Source: Anaerolineaceae bacterium UBA6107 (GTDB lineage: Bacteria; Chloroflexota; Anaerolineae; Anaerolineales; Anaerolineaceae). From it: a DNA stretch of 32,087 nt. Shown in pieces: positions 8,076 through 15,788 of the stretch. Both the position numbers and the translations under genes were made by a program. Where the stretch lies: contig DIWL01000029.1 of NCBI GenBank assembly GCA_002428455.1, positions 43,905 to 75,991 of the forward strand. The letters run 5' to 3'. The notes below the pieces were generated by a model. The model searched no databases. It saw nothing but the letters and a program-made list of their open reading frames with translations, and was not told the origin of the DNA. Within the stretch, counting starts at the first letter, position 1. Every line of letters starts with the position of its first letter.

Positions 8076-8500
8076 TCCATTTGATTAATTTGTGTGAATA
8101 ACGCTTTTCATGCGAGACTCATGGATGTTAGATTGTGCGAATCGACTTGGTTTTAACTTAGTAACGGCTTGGTAAAATCTCAAGTTGTCGCGTGTAATTA
8201 TTACACGCGTTCTCTAGTAAGATCCTCTAAAGCCCGATGTTGCTCCTGCTGACCTTGATAGCATAGCTGATTCCTAATCGTTGATTCAGACTGCACCGGC
8301 TTGATACCACAAAAGGTTGTTCTCGGTCGGTATTTTCCATCACGCACAACAATCACTTTGCGCAAACGTGTTCAATTTCTCTTATAGATTTTAGTGACTA
8401 TCTTCTGTCTATTCAGGGGAATGAAAGCATTGGGAGGAGACCCATCACCTGAAGAATAATATTTACTTCCCTTGAAATAAGATAAAAACGATCTACTAAG
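8076..8500. other. non-coding gap with a 21-base palindrome
   Basis: No open frame with a ribosome binding site was found in about 425 bases. The most notable element is a near-perfect palindrome at 8189-8209 (arms of CGCGTGTAAT around a single base). The rest has no repeats that I can see; it may be decayed coding or mobile DNA, but no protein similarity is visible. Confidence 0.45.
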
Positions 8501-8529
8501 TTGACAATTTATATTTTTCTTGCTACACT
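8501..8529 (+). promoter_or_regulatory. promoter of the DUF5684 gene
   Basis: A perfect TTGACA (8501-8506) and TACACT (8524-8529) are spaced by 17 bases, about 26 bases before the start codon. This is one of the best sigma-70 promoters in the window. Confidence 0.7.
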
Positions 8530-8555
8530 ATATCATATTCTAAGAAGGAGGTCAC

Positions 8556-8957
8556 ATGGATTACGATTATGGTGGTGAGTTGGGTGTGTTTGGTACTTTG
8601 CTTTACCTGCTGGTGATCCTGTTTTATGTTTACTGTCTATGGCGTATTTTTGTCAAAGCTGGAAAACCGGGTTGGGCAGCGATCGTCCCGATTTACAATA
8701 TCCTGGTCGAACTCGAGATCGTTGGCCGACCCTGGTGGTGGCTGCTGTTGATGTTCGTTCCGGTCGTCAATGTGGTCATTGGCATCATTGTTCTGTTGGA
8801 CCTTGCCAAGGTGTTCGGCAAGAGTTCCGGTTTTGGCGTCGGCTTGATCTTCCTTGCGTTCATCTTCATTCCAATTCTGGCGTTCGGAGATGCCCAATAC
8901 CTTGGCCCGATCGTGGGGCAAGCGGTTGGTTATCAACCCCCTACAACAGGTAATTAA
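8556..8957 (+). CDS. DUF5684 family membrane protein
   Basis: 133 residues with three membrane segments (about 10-28, 62-85 and 93-112). Between the first two is the loop KAGKPGWAAIVPIYN, the hallmark of DUF5684. The function is unknown; family members often sit beside signal peptidase or envelope genes. The ATG has a strong AAGGAGG eight bases upstream. It is transcribed alone, from the promoter at 8501 to the hairpin at 8980. Confidence 0.85.
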   Translation: MDYDYGGELGVFGTLLYLLVILFYVYCLWRIFVKAGKPGWAAIVPIYNILVELEIVGRPWWWLLLMFVPVVNVVIGIIVLLDLAKVFGKSSGFGVGLIFLAFIFIPILAFGDAQYLGPIVGQAVGYQPPTTGN

Positions 8958-8979
8958 CACCAAGATCCATCTTATGAAG

Positions 8980-9008
8980 ATAAGAGTCCAGTCTGGACTC
9001 TTATTTGC
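8980..9008 (+). terminator. hairpin terminator after the DUF5684 gene
   Basis: An 11-bp perfect stem (8980-8990 with 8994-9004) with a very short loop is followed by a weak T-rich tail. Tail quality is low, so termination strength is uncertain. Confidence 0.6.
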
Positions 9009-9075
9009 ATATAATTCCACTAAACTATTTTGTTAAGACCCTGGTGCACAGACTGGGTTATATTTAAGTAATGCC

Positions 9076-12000
9076 ATGGTAGATTTTCCAATCATTCGCA
9101 CAAAAACACTGATCCCGCGGCGCCGCAGCGAGATTCTTTCGCGTTCAAGGTTGCTGGCAATCCTCGATGATGTGCTGGATCTTAAACTGCTGATCCTGGC
9201 TGCCCCGGCAGGGTACGGTAAAACCTCACTCCTGGTCGATTTTTCCCATCATACCCAGGCACCGGTTTGCTGGTATGCCCTGGATTCACTCGATAGCGAC
9301 CCCAAGCGCTTTGTCGCGCATTTCATCGCTGCCATTCAAGGCAAGTTTCCCGCTTTTGGTCAAATGGCGCTGGCCGCGCTGGCTGATCTAAGCCAGGACC
9401 GGATGAACCTTGAACCGGTCATTTCAGCCATCGTCAATGATGCCTATGAGCACATCAACGAACATTTCATTTTTGTTCTGGATGATTATCACCTGGTACG
9501 TGACAGTAAGCCGATCGAGGTGTTTGTCAACCGGATCATTCAGGAGTGTGCAGAGAACTGCCATTTCATCATCGCATCACGAACCCTTTTGACCCTTCCA
9601 GATCTCAGCCTGTTGGTGGCGCGTTCACAGGTGGATGGACTCAGCTTTGAGGAACTGGCTTTCCTGCCTGAAGAGATCAAGCAGCTGATGGCGGTAAATT
9701 ATCACCAGACCATCAGCGATGAAAAAGCTGAGGAGATGATCACCCGCACCGAAGGCTGGATCACCGGTTTGCTGCTGACCGCTCAGCTGGCTCCTAAAGG
9801 ATCAGGAGAGCGCACAAGGATCGAAAAGGTATCTGGTGTGGGCATTTATGAATATCTTACCCAGCAGGTATTTGACCGGCAGACCCAATCCATGCAGAGT
9901 TTTTTGCTGCGCACCTCCTTGCTCGAGGAGTTCGATTCACGGTTGTGTGAGAAGATCGTTGGAAAAGCCCTCGGTTTGGAAGGCCAAAACTGGGATGAGG
10001 TGATCGACCGGATCCAACGGGACAACCTGTTTGTATTACCCGTGGGTGATGAAACAGTGTTCCTGCGTTACCATCACCTTTTCCGTGATTTTCTGCAGAA
10101 CCGGATGCGGGTTGAGCGCCCTGAAGAGTCGCGGCGCATCGAGACCGAACTGGCGTTATATTACGAAAGCATCCAGGAGTGGGAGCGGGCGATTTCCATC
10201 TATTTCAGAATCGGCTCACCGGAACAGCAAGTGGAGATGATCCGCCGTGCTGCCCCGTCGATGATCCTTACTGGACGCCTGGTTACCCTTAGCGATTGGC
10301 TGAATGCGCTTCCTGGCAGTCAGGCGGAGTCCCGACCGGAATTGAAGTCCATCCGCGGTTCGATCGCCATGCTGAGGGGTGATTACAAATCCAGTCTTGG
10401 TTTATTGAATGATGCCATCCTTGATTTACGGAAGATTGGTGCAGGGGAAGATCTGGCCGCAGCACTGATCCGGCGCAGCGCGATCAACCGCCACCTGGGA
10501 CATTATGAACTTGCTCTCAAGGATGCACAGGATGCCAGTGAATTAACCCGGCCTCCATTCGGTGCGCCACAGAATTATGCCGAAGCTTTACGCGCGGAAG
10601 GGCTGGTGCATTTTCAAAACGGGGATTTGAATGATGCGCAGTGGAAGTTACGCGAATCCTATCGTCGTTTTCAGGACCTGGGGTTGGAATCGGATGCGGC
10701 CAAAGTGTTGACGGATCTTGGTGTGGTCTACAACTCCCGGGGCGATCTTGAGCAGGTGGAAAAATGCCTGACTGATTCACTGGAATACTGGCAGGCGATC
10801 CAAAATCCGTTGTGGCAGGCGAATGTTCTCAATAATATCGGCACACTCAAGCACCAGCTCAGCCAGTATGAACAGGCGGTTATCACCCTGGAAAAGGCTT
10901 TGTCTTACGCGCGCCTGGCAGTCAACCCACGCGTTGAGGGATACATCCTCACCGGGCTGGGAGACATCTACCGTGATGTCCGCGCCTTAAAAGAAGCCAG
11001 GCTGGCCTATCAACAAGCTGCGGTGATCCTTGAAAAGACCAGTGATCTATCATTGGATATCTATCTCACGCTGGCGAATGCCGTGCTCGAGAGACTGGCG
11101 GAAAATTTTCCTGCATCACAAAGACAGATCGCGGCGGCAATGGCTAAGGTGGAAAAGAGCGGCTCAAAGTACGAACAAAATCTTTGCCTGCTCGAACAAC
11201 ACGCCTTGAAATTACGTAATGGGACCAAAGACAATCTTGAACAGGCGTTCAGACAGTTGGAGGAGTATTTCATCGCTGCTGGATACCAACCAGAAGCTTA
11301 CAAGGCTTCCATTTACCGGGCATTTGCCCAGGTTCGTGATCACCGGGAGGGGTTGTCTGAAGAGGTGTTAAACGTTTTTTATCCTGTAACTGATCTCAAC
11401 AAAAATCAGACCCTAATTCAGATCGCAATGGAATACAAACACACGCTGGAGGAGTTAGCTGACAGTGTTCCATCCGCCGATGGAATTGGTGAACTGCTTA
11501 CAGAATTATCAGCATTTGAGAAAAAAATCCCAAACATTCATCGGGTGATCCGAAGGCACAGTTCTGCTGTTGAGTTTGCCAATGCGAAACTGGTCATTCG
11601 GGGATTTGGACGAATGCAGGTGAAGGTGGGAAACAAAACGATCACGTCAAGAGACTGGAAAACCCAGGCTGTGCGTGATCTTTTCTTCTACATCCTGGCT
11701 CACCCGGATGGGGTGACAAAGGATGAAATCGGCGAGGCTTTTTGGCCGGATGCAGACCGCGACACGATCAAACTGCGATTCAAGAATACCATTTACAGGT
11801 TGCGCAAAGCTTTGGGCTCTGAAACGATATCGTACGATGAAGAAATTTATCGTTTTAATCGGTCACTGGATTACGATTATGATGTGGATGTTTTTCAGGT
11901 TGAACTTGCCAACGCGAAAAACACCACAGAAACCGAAGATATGATCACTCACTATCGGGCTGCCATCACAAGTTATCACGGACAATTCCTCCCCAAAATT

Positions 12001-12312
12001 GACCAGGATTGGGTTATCATTGCCCGAGAAAAGTATCATCTGGCTTTTATGAATGCAGCGATTGAGTTAAGTAATCTTTACTTGAAAACTGGTAATTATT
12101 CCCAGGCCGTTGCGCTTGCCAATCGCGCTTTGGAGGAAGATAATTTTAACGAAGCGGTACATCGCTATGCCATGCTGGCCTATTCAGCCCTGGATGATCG
12201 TCCAGCGGTTGCCCGTCAGTTTGAGAAATGCCGAACGATCCTTAAGAAAGAGCTTGACATCGATCCGTCCCCGCAAACTATCAAATTATATAATTCATTA
12301 ATGCAGCATTGA
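9076..12312 (+). CDS. MalT-like ATPase regulator with C-terminal SARP (winged helix plus BTAD) module
   Basis: A 1078-residue signal-transduction ATPase (STAND-type) transcription regulator. Residues ~1-350 form the nucleotide-binding unit: Walker A AAPAGYGKT ending at residue 50, Walker B FVLDDYH with Asp at 136-137, and the FLLRTSLLEEF winged-helix block near residue 277. Residues ~360-810 are helical repeats of TPR type, where such proteins bind an inducer. Residues ~838-930 form an OmpR-type winged helix (RDLFFYILAHPDG, EAFWPD, LRFKNTIYRLRKALG) and ~935-1075 a bacterial transcriptional activator domain. The C-terminal pair is the SARP module, here replacing the LuxR helix-turn-helix of MalT, and the order is reversed relative to AfsR. 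No clear ribosome binding site precedes ATG 9076. Its target may be the repeat promoter at 12446. Confidence 0.88.
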   Translation: MVDFPIIRTKTLIPRRRSEILSRSRLLAILDDVLDLKLLILAAPAGYGKTSLLVDFSHHTQAPVCWYALDSLDSDPKRFVAHFIAAIQGKFPAFGQMALAALADLSQDRMNLEPVISAIVNDAYEHINEHFIFVLDDYHLVRDSKPIEVFVNRIIQECAENCHFIIASRTLLTLPDLSLLVARSQVDGLSFEELAFLPEEIKQLMAVNYHQTISDEKAEEMITRTEGWITGLLLTAQLAPKGSGERTRIEKVSGVGIYEYLTQQVFDRQTQSMQSFLLRTSLLEEFDSRLCEKIVGKALGLEGQNWDEVIDRIQRDNLFVLPVGDETVFLRYHHLFRDFLQNRMRVERPEESRRIETELALYYESIQEWERAISIYFRIGSPEQQVEMIRRAAPSMILTGRLVTLSDWLNALPGSQAESRPELKSIRGSIAMLRGDYKSSLGLLNDAILDLRKIGAGEDLAAALIRRSAINRHLGHYELALKDAQDASELTRPPFGAPQNYAEALRAEGLVHFQNGDLNDAQWKLRESYRRFQDLGLESDAAKVLTDLGVVYNSRGDLEQVEKCLTDSLEYWQAIQNPLWQANVLNNIGTLKHQLSQYEQAVITLEKALSYARLAVNPRVEGYILTGLGDIYRDVRALKEARLAYQQAAVILEKTSDLSLDIYLTLANAVLERLAENFPASQRQIAAAMAKVEKSGSKYEQNLCLLEQHALKLRNGTKDNLEQAFRQLEEYFIAAGYQPEAYKASIYRAFAQVRDHREGLSEEVLNVFYPVTDLNKNQTLIQIAMEYKHTLEELADSVPSADGIGELLTELSAFEKKIPNIHRVIRRHSSAVEFANAKLVIRGFGRMQVKVGNKTITSRDWKTQAVRDLFFYILAHPDGVTKDEIGEAFWPDADRDTIKLRFKNTIYRLRKALGSETISYDEEIYRFNRSLDYDYDVDVFQVELANAKNTTETEDMITHYRAAITSYHGQFLPKIDQDWVIIAREKYHLAFMNAAIELSNLYLKTGNYSQAVALANRALEEDNFNEAVHRYAMLAYSALDDRPAVARQFEKCRTILKKELDIDPSPQTIKLYNSLMQH

Positions 12313-12445
12313 TCTCGTATTTGTAAATTCATTATTCATTGAACACAATTTTTTGGTCATCCTTTATATTGAGGAGTTGGCTGGTGAAAGGTCCGCGTGC
12401 GGATTCTTCATCGTGTTGGAGTGGAAAATGAAAAGATTAGTCCGG

Positions 12446-12482
12446 TTTGCATCCTGTTTTGCATCCTGCCTGATGCGATAAT
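12446..12482 (+). promoter_or_regulatory. candidate SARP-type promoter (tandem repeat plus -10)
   Basis: TTTGCATCCTG occurs twice, at 12446-12456 and 12458-12468, a 12-base period. Exactly eight bases after the second copy is GATAAT (12477-12482), a 5/6 match to the -10 consensus. Established SARP regulators bind direct repeats one helical turn apart with the last repeat 8 bp from the -10. The layout here is the same apart from a 12 rather than 11 base period, and it lies just downstream of a SARP-module regulator gene. Confidence 0.55.
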
Positions 12483-12521
12483 TATCAAGCATAAAAAACT
12501 ATATTACACAAGGAGTCTCTC

Positions 12522-12662
12522 ATGAAATCACTGTCCCGCAATGTTGTATTGTTCTCTGGCAATATGAGCAGCAAGGTTCGCATGTTCTTGTTCATCCTCA
12601 CCCTTGTTCTTTTCGTCCTTGCAGCTGGCGCACCCATGTGCACTGGCTCAGTCGGTGGATAA
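12522..12662 (+). CDS. 46-residue hydrophobic peptide, possibly exported
   Basis: A small gene too short for routine calling. The ATG has AAGGAG eight bases upstream. The product has a basic N-terminal stretch (Lys and Arg at residues 2, 6, 18 and 20), a 15-17 residue hydrophobic helix (FLFILTLVLFVLAAGA) and a short polar tail PMCTGSVGG. The LAAGA end of the helix could be a signal-peptidase site that would free a nine-residue, Cys- and Gly-containing peptide; alternatively the peptide stays as a single-pass membrane protein. It lies 40 bases after the SARP-like promoter and 10 bases before the DUF5317 gene. No family is recognised. Confidence 0.6.
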   Translation: MKSLSRNVVLFSGNMSSKVRMFLFILTLVLFVLAAGAPMCTGSVGG

Positions 12663-12672
12663 ACGACCTTAA

Positions 12673-13266
12673 ATGGTCCTTGTCGCCGCCGTCCTTATTG
12701 GATTGATCCTCGGCCTGGGAAGAGCATGGATAAAAAAGCGGAACTACAGAGTGTACGACCTTCGAGCACCGGGTTTGGTGCTGTTGGCATTCATTCCCCA
12801 GTTTTTGATCTTCTTTTTTCCAGTCACCCGCTCTCGCATACCCGATCGAGCCGCATCAATTCTCTTTATAAGCTCACTCATCATCCTGATCGCTTTTTCG
12901 CTCTTTAACATCCGCAAAACCAGTTTTTGGCCAGTAACAGCCGGATTCCTGCTCAATGCAGGTGTGATTCTGCTGAACGGCGGTTGGATGCCAATCAGCC
13001 CGGCAACGGTCCAAAAATTATTTCCCGCAGCTGCTGAATCTTTCTGGAAGCTCGGTGAACGTCTGGGTTACAGCAAGGACATCGTGCTGAACCAGGAAAC
13101 GACCCGCTTGTGGTTCCTTTCAGACCGGTTAATCCTTCCGGATTGGATCAATTACCGGGTTGCCTTCAGTGTAGGAGATCTGCTGCTCTTCATCGGGATC
13201 GTCTGGTTGTTGTGGTCGTTAGGTGGAAAAGAACAGGATAAGAACAAGGAGAACAAAAATGAGTAA
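12673..13266 (+). CDS. DUF5317 family membrane protein
   Basis: 197 residues with about five membrane segments. The family signature includes NGGWMPISP near residue 102, followed by a loop containing a Leu-Thr/Arg-Leu...LSDRLILP segment, and a final VGDLLLFIG helix near residue 165. The function is unknown. The start ATG 12673 lies ten bases after the stop of the 46-residue peptide and has no strong ribosome binding site, which suggests translational coupling. Its stop overlaps the start of the next gene by eight bases (13259-13266). In this window it sits between a candidate exported peptide and an NHLP-like protein, which suggests a membrane role in that system (inference). Confidence 0.8.
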   Translation: MVLVAAVLIGLILGLGRAWIKKRNYRVYDLRAPGLVLLAFIPQFLIFFFPVTRSRIPDRAASILFISSLIILIAFSLFNIRKTSFWPVTAGFLLNAGVILLNGGWMPISPATVQKLFPAAAESFWKLGERLGYSKDIVLNQETTRLWFLSDRLILPDWINYRVAFSVGDLLLFIGIVWLLWSLGGKEQDKNKENKNE

Positions 13267-13543
13267 CATTTTTCATGATTATCATCATCACGATGACAGC
13301 ATTTTACAGAAGGAACGCGAGTACTCTAAAATCCTGACCGCAGCCGTGGTCAATGAGAAATTCCGCAAGTTATTATTAACAAATCCCGCAATGGCCATTC
13401 GGAATGGATTTGGTGGAGAAGCATTTCACCTGGGCGTGGAAGAGACTCGCAGGATCTCATCGATCCGCGTATCCACACTGGCTGAATTTGCCCGGCAAAT
13501 GAATTCCGCAATATCACGACCTGCCATCGCGATGCCGGAATAA
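13259..13543 (+). CDS. small NHLP-like (Nif11/nitrile-hydratase-leader related) protein
   Basis: 94 residues, ATG 13259 behind AAGGAG. After a His/Asp-rich N-terminus (HDYHHHDD) the protein shows the pattern LTAAVVNEKFRKLLLTNPAMA, then Gly, Phe and an EETRRI segment. This resembles the helical leader fold of NHLP-clan proteins (Os1348-like), including the typical 'FR.LL..NP..A' block. In ribosomal peptide pathways this fold serves as a leader for modification enzymes. Here no Gly-Gly cleavage site, core peptide or modifying enzyme is visible, so it may act as a free-standing adaptor. It overlaps the DUF5317 gene and precedes the HD-GYP gene by 75 bases. The family call is from motif pattern only. 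Confidence 0.65.
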   Translation: MSNIFHDYHHHDDSILQKEREYSKILTAAVVNEKFRKLLLTNPAMAIRNGFGGEAFHLGVEETRRISSIRVSTLAEFARQMNSAISRPAIAMPE

Positions 13544-13566
13544 ATTGTCGTAAACATGCTTATTCA

Positions 13567-13588
13567 CGCGAGCGTTTTTTCGCGAGCG
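13567..13588 (+). repeat. direct repeat CGCGAGCG around a T6 tract
   Basis: CGCGAGCG occurs at 13567-13574 and 13581-13588, separated by six T, just before the HD-GYP gene. It can also form a weak five-bp hairpin. A regulator site is possible; no known box is recognised. Confidence 0.3.
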
Positions 13589-13618
13589 TACAATTAATTG
13601 TTTTGAAGGGTCTTATTG

Positions 13619-14770
13619 ATGACTCAATTTGTTGATGGAATTGCGCAATCATATAGAAGCAAGGGTCGTGCGATGCCGCCCCAGGTAAAGGAGAAGTGGG
13701 TCAGTCTTTCTGACCTGAGTCACTTCCTGATGGGTTCGGATACGCCGGAGGATCTGGTCGAGAACGCATCCAGTTACATCGTCGATATCCTTGAGGTCGA
13801 TTATTGCCGCATCATCCTGATGGACTTGAACGGGCGCTATTACTGTAAATCAGAATATTCAAAAACTGCGCCATTCCATCTGAATGGCACGATTCTTGAA
13901 CCTTCAGTGGCTGAAGGGATTTATTCCAGATTGCTTGACCCCGACAATCATCTGAGGTTGCTTCTCGCACACGAACATCTCACCCCCATTGAAAAAGCCA
14001 GCCTGGGGATAAAAGAAACTGAAAAATCCTGGATAATACCGCTTAAAATTGAATCTCGTGGAATAGGGGTCCTGATCTTGGGTCAGAAGGGTTCCAAAGG
14101 CAGCCAAATTCTATCGGAGGACTCTTACTACATGGTGGACCTCATCTCAGACCAGCTTTCCAACGCAATCCACCGCGCCCAAATGAGCGACCAGCTTGAA
14201 AGCCTATCGATCGAGACTGTGATCGCACTCTCCAAAACCCTGGAGACACGCGACTTGCATAGCGCTTCTCACAGTAAATTAATGGCTTCACTATCTGAAC
14301 AAATGGCAAACCACTACCAGTTTTCCGTTAGAGAGACGCGGGAACTGTGCTGGGCTGCCTTGTTGCATGATATTGGCAAGATCGGTGTAGAGGATACCAT
14401 CCTCAAGAAAACCGGCCCGCTCACTGAAGAGGAGTGGGAGGTTATGAAGATGCACCCGGAAATTGGTGCCCAGATCGTACGCGGCGTATCAGGACTGGAA
14501 AGCATTGCTACATTGGTGTTGACACACCACGAAAGAGTGGATGGCACTGGTTATCCCCAGGGACTTTCCGGGGACCAAATCCCGTTGGGAGGCAGGATCC
14601 TGGCCGTGGTCGATGCTTACTCCACCATGACCGAAGGGCGTCCTTACCAGGCGAAACGAACCCATACAGAGGCAATTCAGGAAATAATCAATAATTCCGG
14701 AAAAGCTTACGACCCGGATGTTGTGAATTTGTTTTTATCTTTATTCAACGGGAATAAGAAGGAGCAATAA
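13619..14770 (+). CDS. GAF-HD-GYP protein, probable cyclic-di-GMP phosphodiesterase
   Basis: 383 residues. An N-terminal GAF sensor (residues ~30-190) is followed by a complete HD-GYP domain: HD at 250-251 within LLHDIGK, the distal HHERVDGTGYP block with GYP at 311-313, and DAYSTMTEGRPY. All expected metal-binding His/Asp residues appear present, so hydrolysis of cyclic-di-GMP or a related dinucleotide is likely; an HD-GYP can also act as a scaffold. No membrane segment is seen, so it is cytoplasmic. Start ATG 13619 was chosen (GAAGGG eight bases upstream) over the in-frame TTG at 13616. It closes the gene group that begins with the 46-residue peptide and is followed by hairpins. Confidence 0.9.
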   Translation: MTQFVDGIAQSYRSKGRAMPPQVKEKWVSLSDLSHFLMGSDTPEDLVENASSYIVDILEVDYCRIILMDLNGRYYCKSEYSKTAPFHLNGTILEPSVAEGIYSRLLDPDNHLRLLLAHEHLTPIEKASLGIKETEKSWIIPLKIESRGIGVLILGQKGSKGSQILSEDSYYMVDLISDQLSNAIHRAQMSDQLESLSIETVIALSKTLETRDLHSASHSKLMASLSEQMANHYQFSVRETRELCWAALLHDIGKIGVEDTILKKTGPLTEEEWEVMKMHPEIGAQIVRGVSGLESIATLVLTHHERVDGTGYPQGLSGDQIPLGGRILAVVDAYSTMTEGRPYQAKRTHTEAIQEIINNSGKAYDPDVVNLFLSLFNGNKKEQ

Positions 14771-14780
14771 TTATTTTTTT

Positions 14781-14797
14781 CTACCTCCACGAGGTAG
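14781..14797 (+). other. short hairpin after the HD-GYP gene
   Basis: CTACCTC (14781-14787) pairs with GAGGTAG (14791-14797) around CAC. It lacks a downstream T tract and may only protect the mRNA 3' end. Confidence 0.4.
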
Positions 14798-14827
14798 ATA
14801 ATTTCTTCGCTGCTGGGGGAAAACCTG

Positions 14828-14866
14828 AAATGGATGGTCGTGACTTGGACCATCCATTTTGTTTGT
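14828..14866 (+). terminator. terminator between HD-GYP and patatin genes
   Basis: A perfect 12-bp stem (14828-14839 with 14848-14859) with an eight-base loop is followed by TTTTGTTTG on the plus strand. On the minus strand the stem is followed by a moderately T-rich stretch, so it may serve both convergent genes. Confidence 0.75.
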
Positions 14867-14916
14867 ATGACGGATAACGTTTCCGGAACAATATTGCCGC
14901 GAAGAATGTCGCAGGT

Positions 14917-15738
14917 TTATTTAACACGCAGGTTTCGCTTGAGCCTGGCAACATGCGGTAAGGTTGCCTCACGCCCGGCTTCGAGCAACTGCGGCACTTC
15001 CTTAAACCCCCATGACGAATATTTTGAGACTTTTGGCCGAATGTAGCAATCACATTCATCCTCGTTGGGGAGGGCTGCACGCGCCTGCATGATGTATGTC
15101 ATGGCGAGCAGGATCTCGAACGGATTTTCCAGTTTCTTGGTTGTGACGCCATGTTTTGAAACATCGCTGGCGATTACGTAATCGGCTCCCATTGAATAAA
15201 CCTGTTCAATCGGCAGGTTATCCACGATCCCGCCGTCCACCAGCAACCGTCCATTGATCTCCACTGGTGAAAATAAACCCGGGATGGCGGCACTGGCGCG
15301 CACAGCAGGTGCCAGAGGACCTGAGTCGAGCACAATTTTTTCTCCCGTTTGGATATCACAGGCGACTGCAGCAAAGGGAATCTTGAGGTCTTTGAACTCG
15401 ATATCACCGATTTTCTTGCGTAAAAAATCCTCCATTGGTTGCGTATCAAAAATGGAAAGAGAATTGCGGATGGAGATCTTCAACAACGAAGGCCAGCCCA
15501 TCGTCCTGAACAGCGTTTCGATCTCGTGCAGCGGCACGCCGGCGCAATAAGCTGCACCGACCAGGGCACCAGCGCTGGTACCGGCGATGATGTCCGGCTG
15601 GATACAGTTTTCTTCCAGCACCTGCATCACGCCAACATGTGCTGCTCCATAGGTGGAACCGCCGCTCAAGGCCAGTCCGACCTTTTTCTTTCTTCCAGGG
15701 ATCGGGATGCTATGCAGTAATCTATTGATATTTTTCAT
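14917..15738 (-). CDS. patatin-like phospholipase (RssA-like)
   Basis: 273 residues, a bacterial patatin. It carries the oxyanion-hole glycines (SGGSTYGAAHVG near residue 25), the nucleophile elbow GTSAG with Ser55, and the catalytic Asp168 in VDGGIVDN. The Ser-Asp dyad predicts serine hydrolase activity on acyl lipids; the natural substrate is not known. No signal peptide is visible, so the protein is cytoplasmic or membrane-associated. It starts 50 bases after the THEP1-like gene on the same strand and could be the last gene of that operon, though no functional link is obvious. No strong ribosome binding site precedes ATG 15738. Confidence 0.88.
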   Translation of the reverse strand: MKNINRLLHSIPIPGRKKKVGLALSGGSTYGAAHVGVMQVLEENCIQPDIIAGTSAGALVGAAYCAGVPLHEIETLFRTMGWPSLLKISIRNSLSIFDTQPMEDFLRKKIGDIEFKDLKIPFAAVACDIQTGEKIVLDSGPLAPAVRASAAIPGLFSPVEINGRLLVDGGIVDNLPIEQVYSMGADYVIASDVSKHGVTTKKLENPFEILLAMTYIMQARAALPNEDECDCYIRPKVSKYSSWGFKEVPQLLEAGREATLPHVARLKRNLRVK

Positions 15739-15788
15739 GATAAACCATTTACGCTTTACAGAAGATTTGGTTGCAAATCAGTTTGCTT

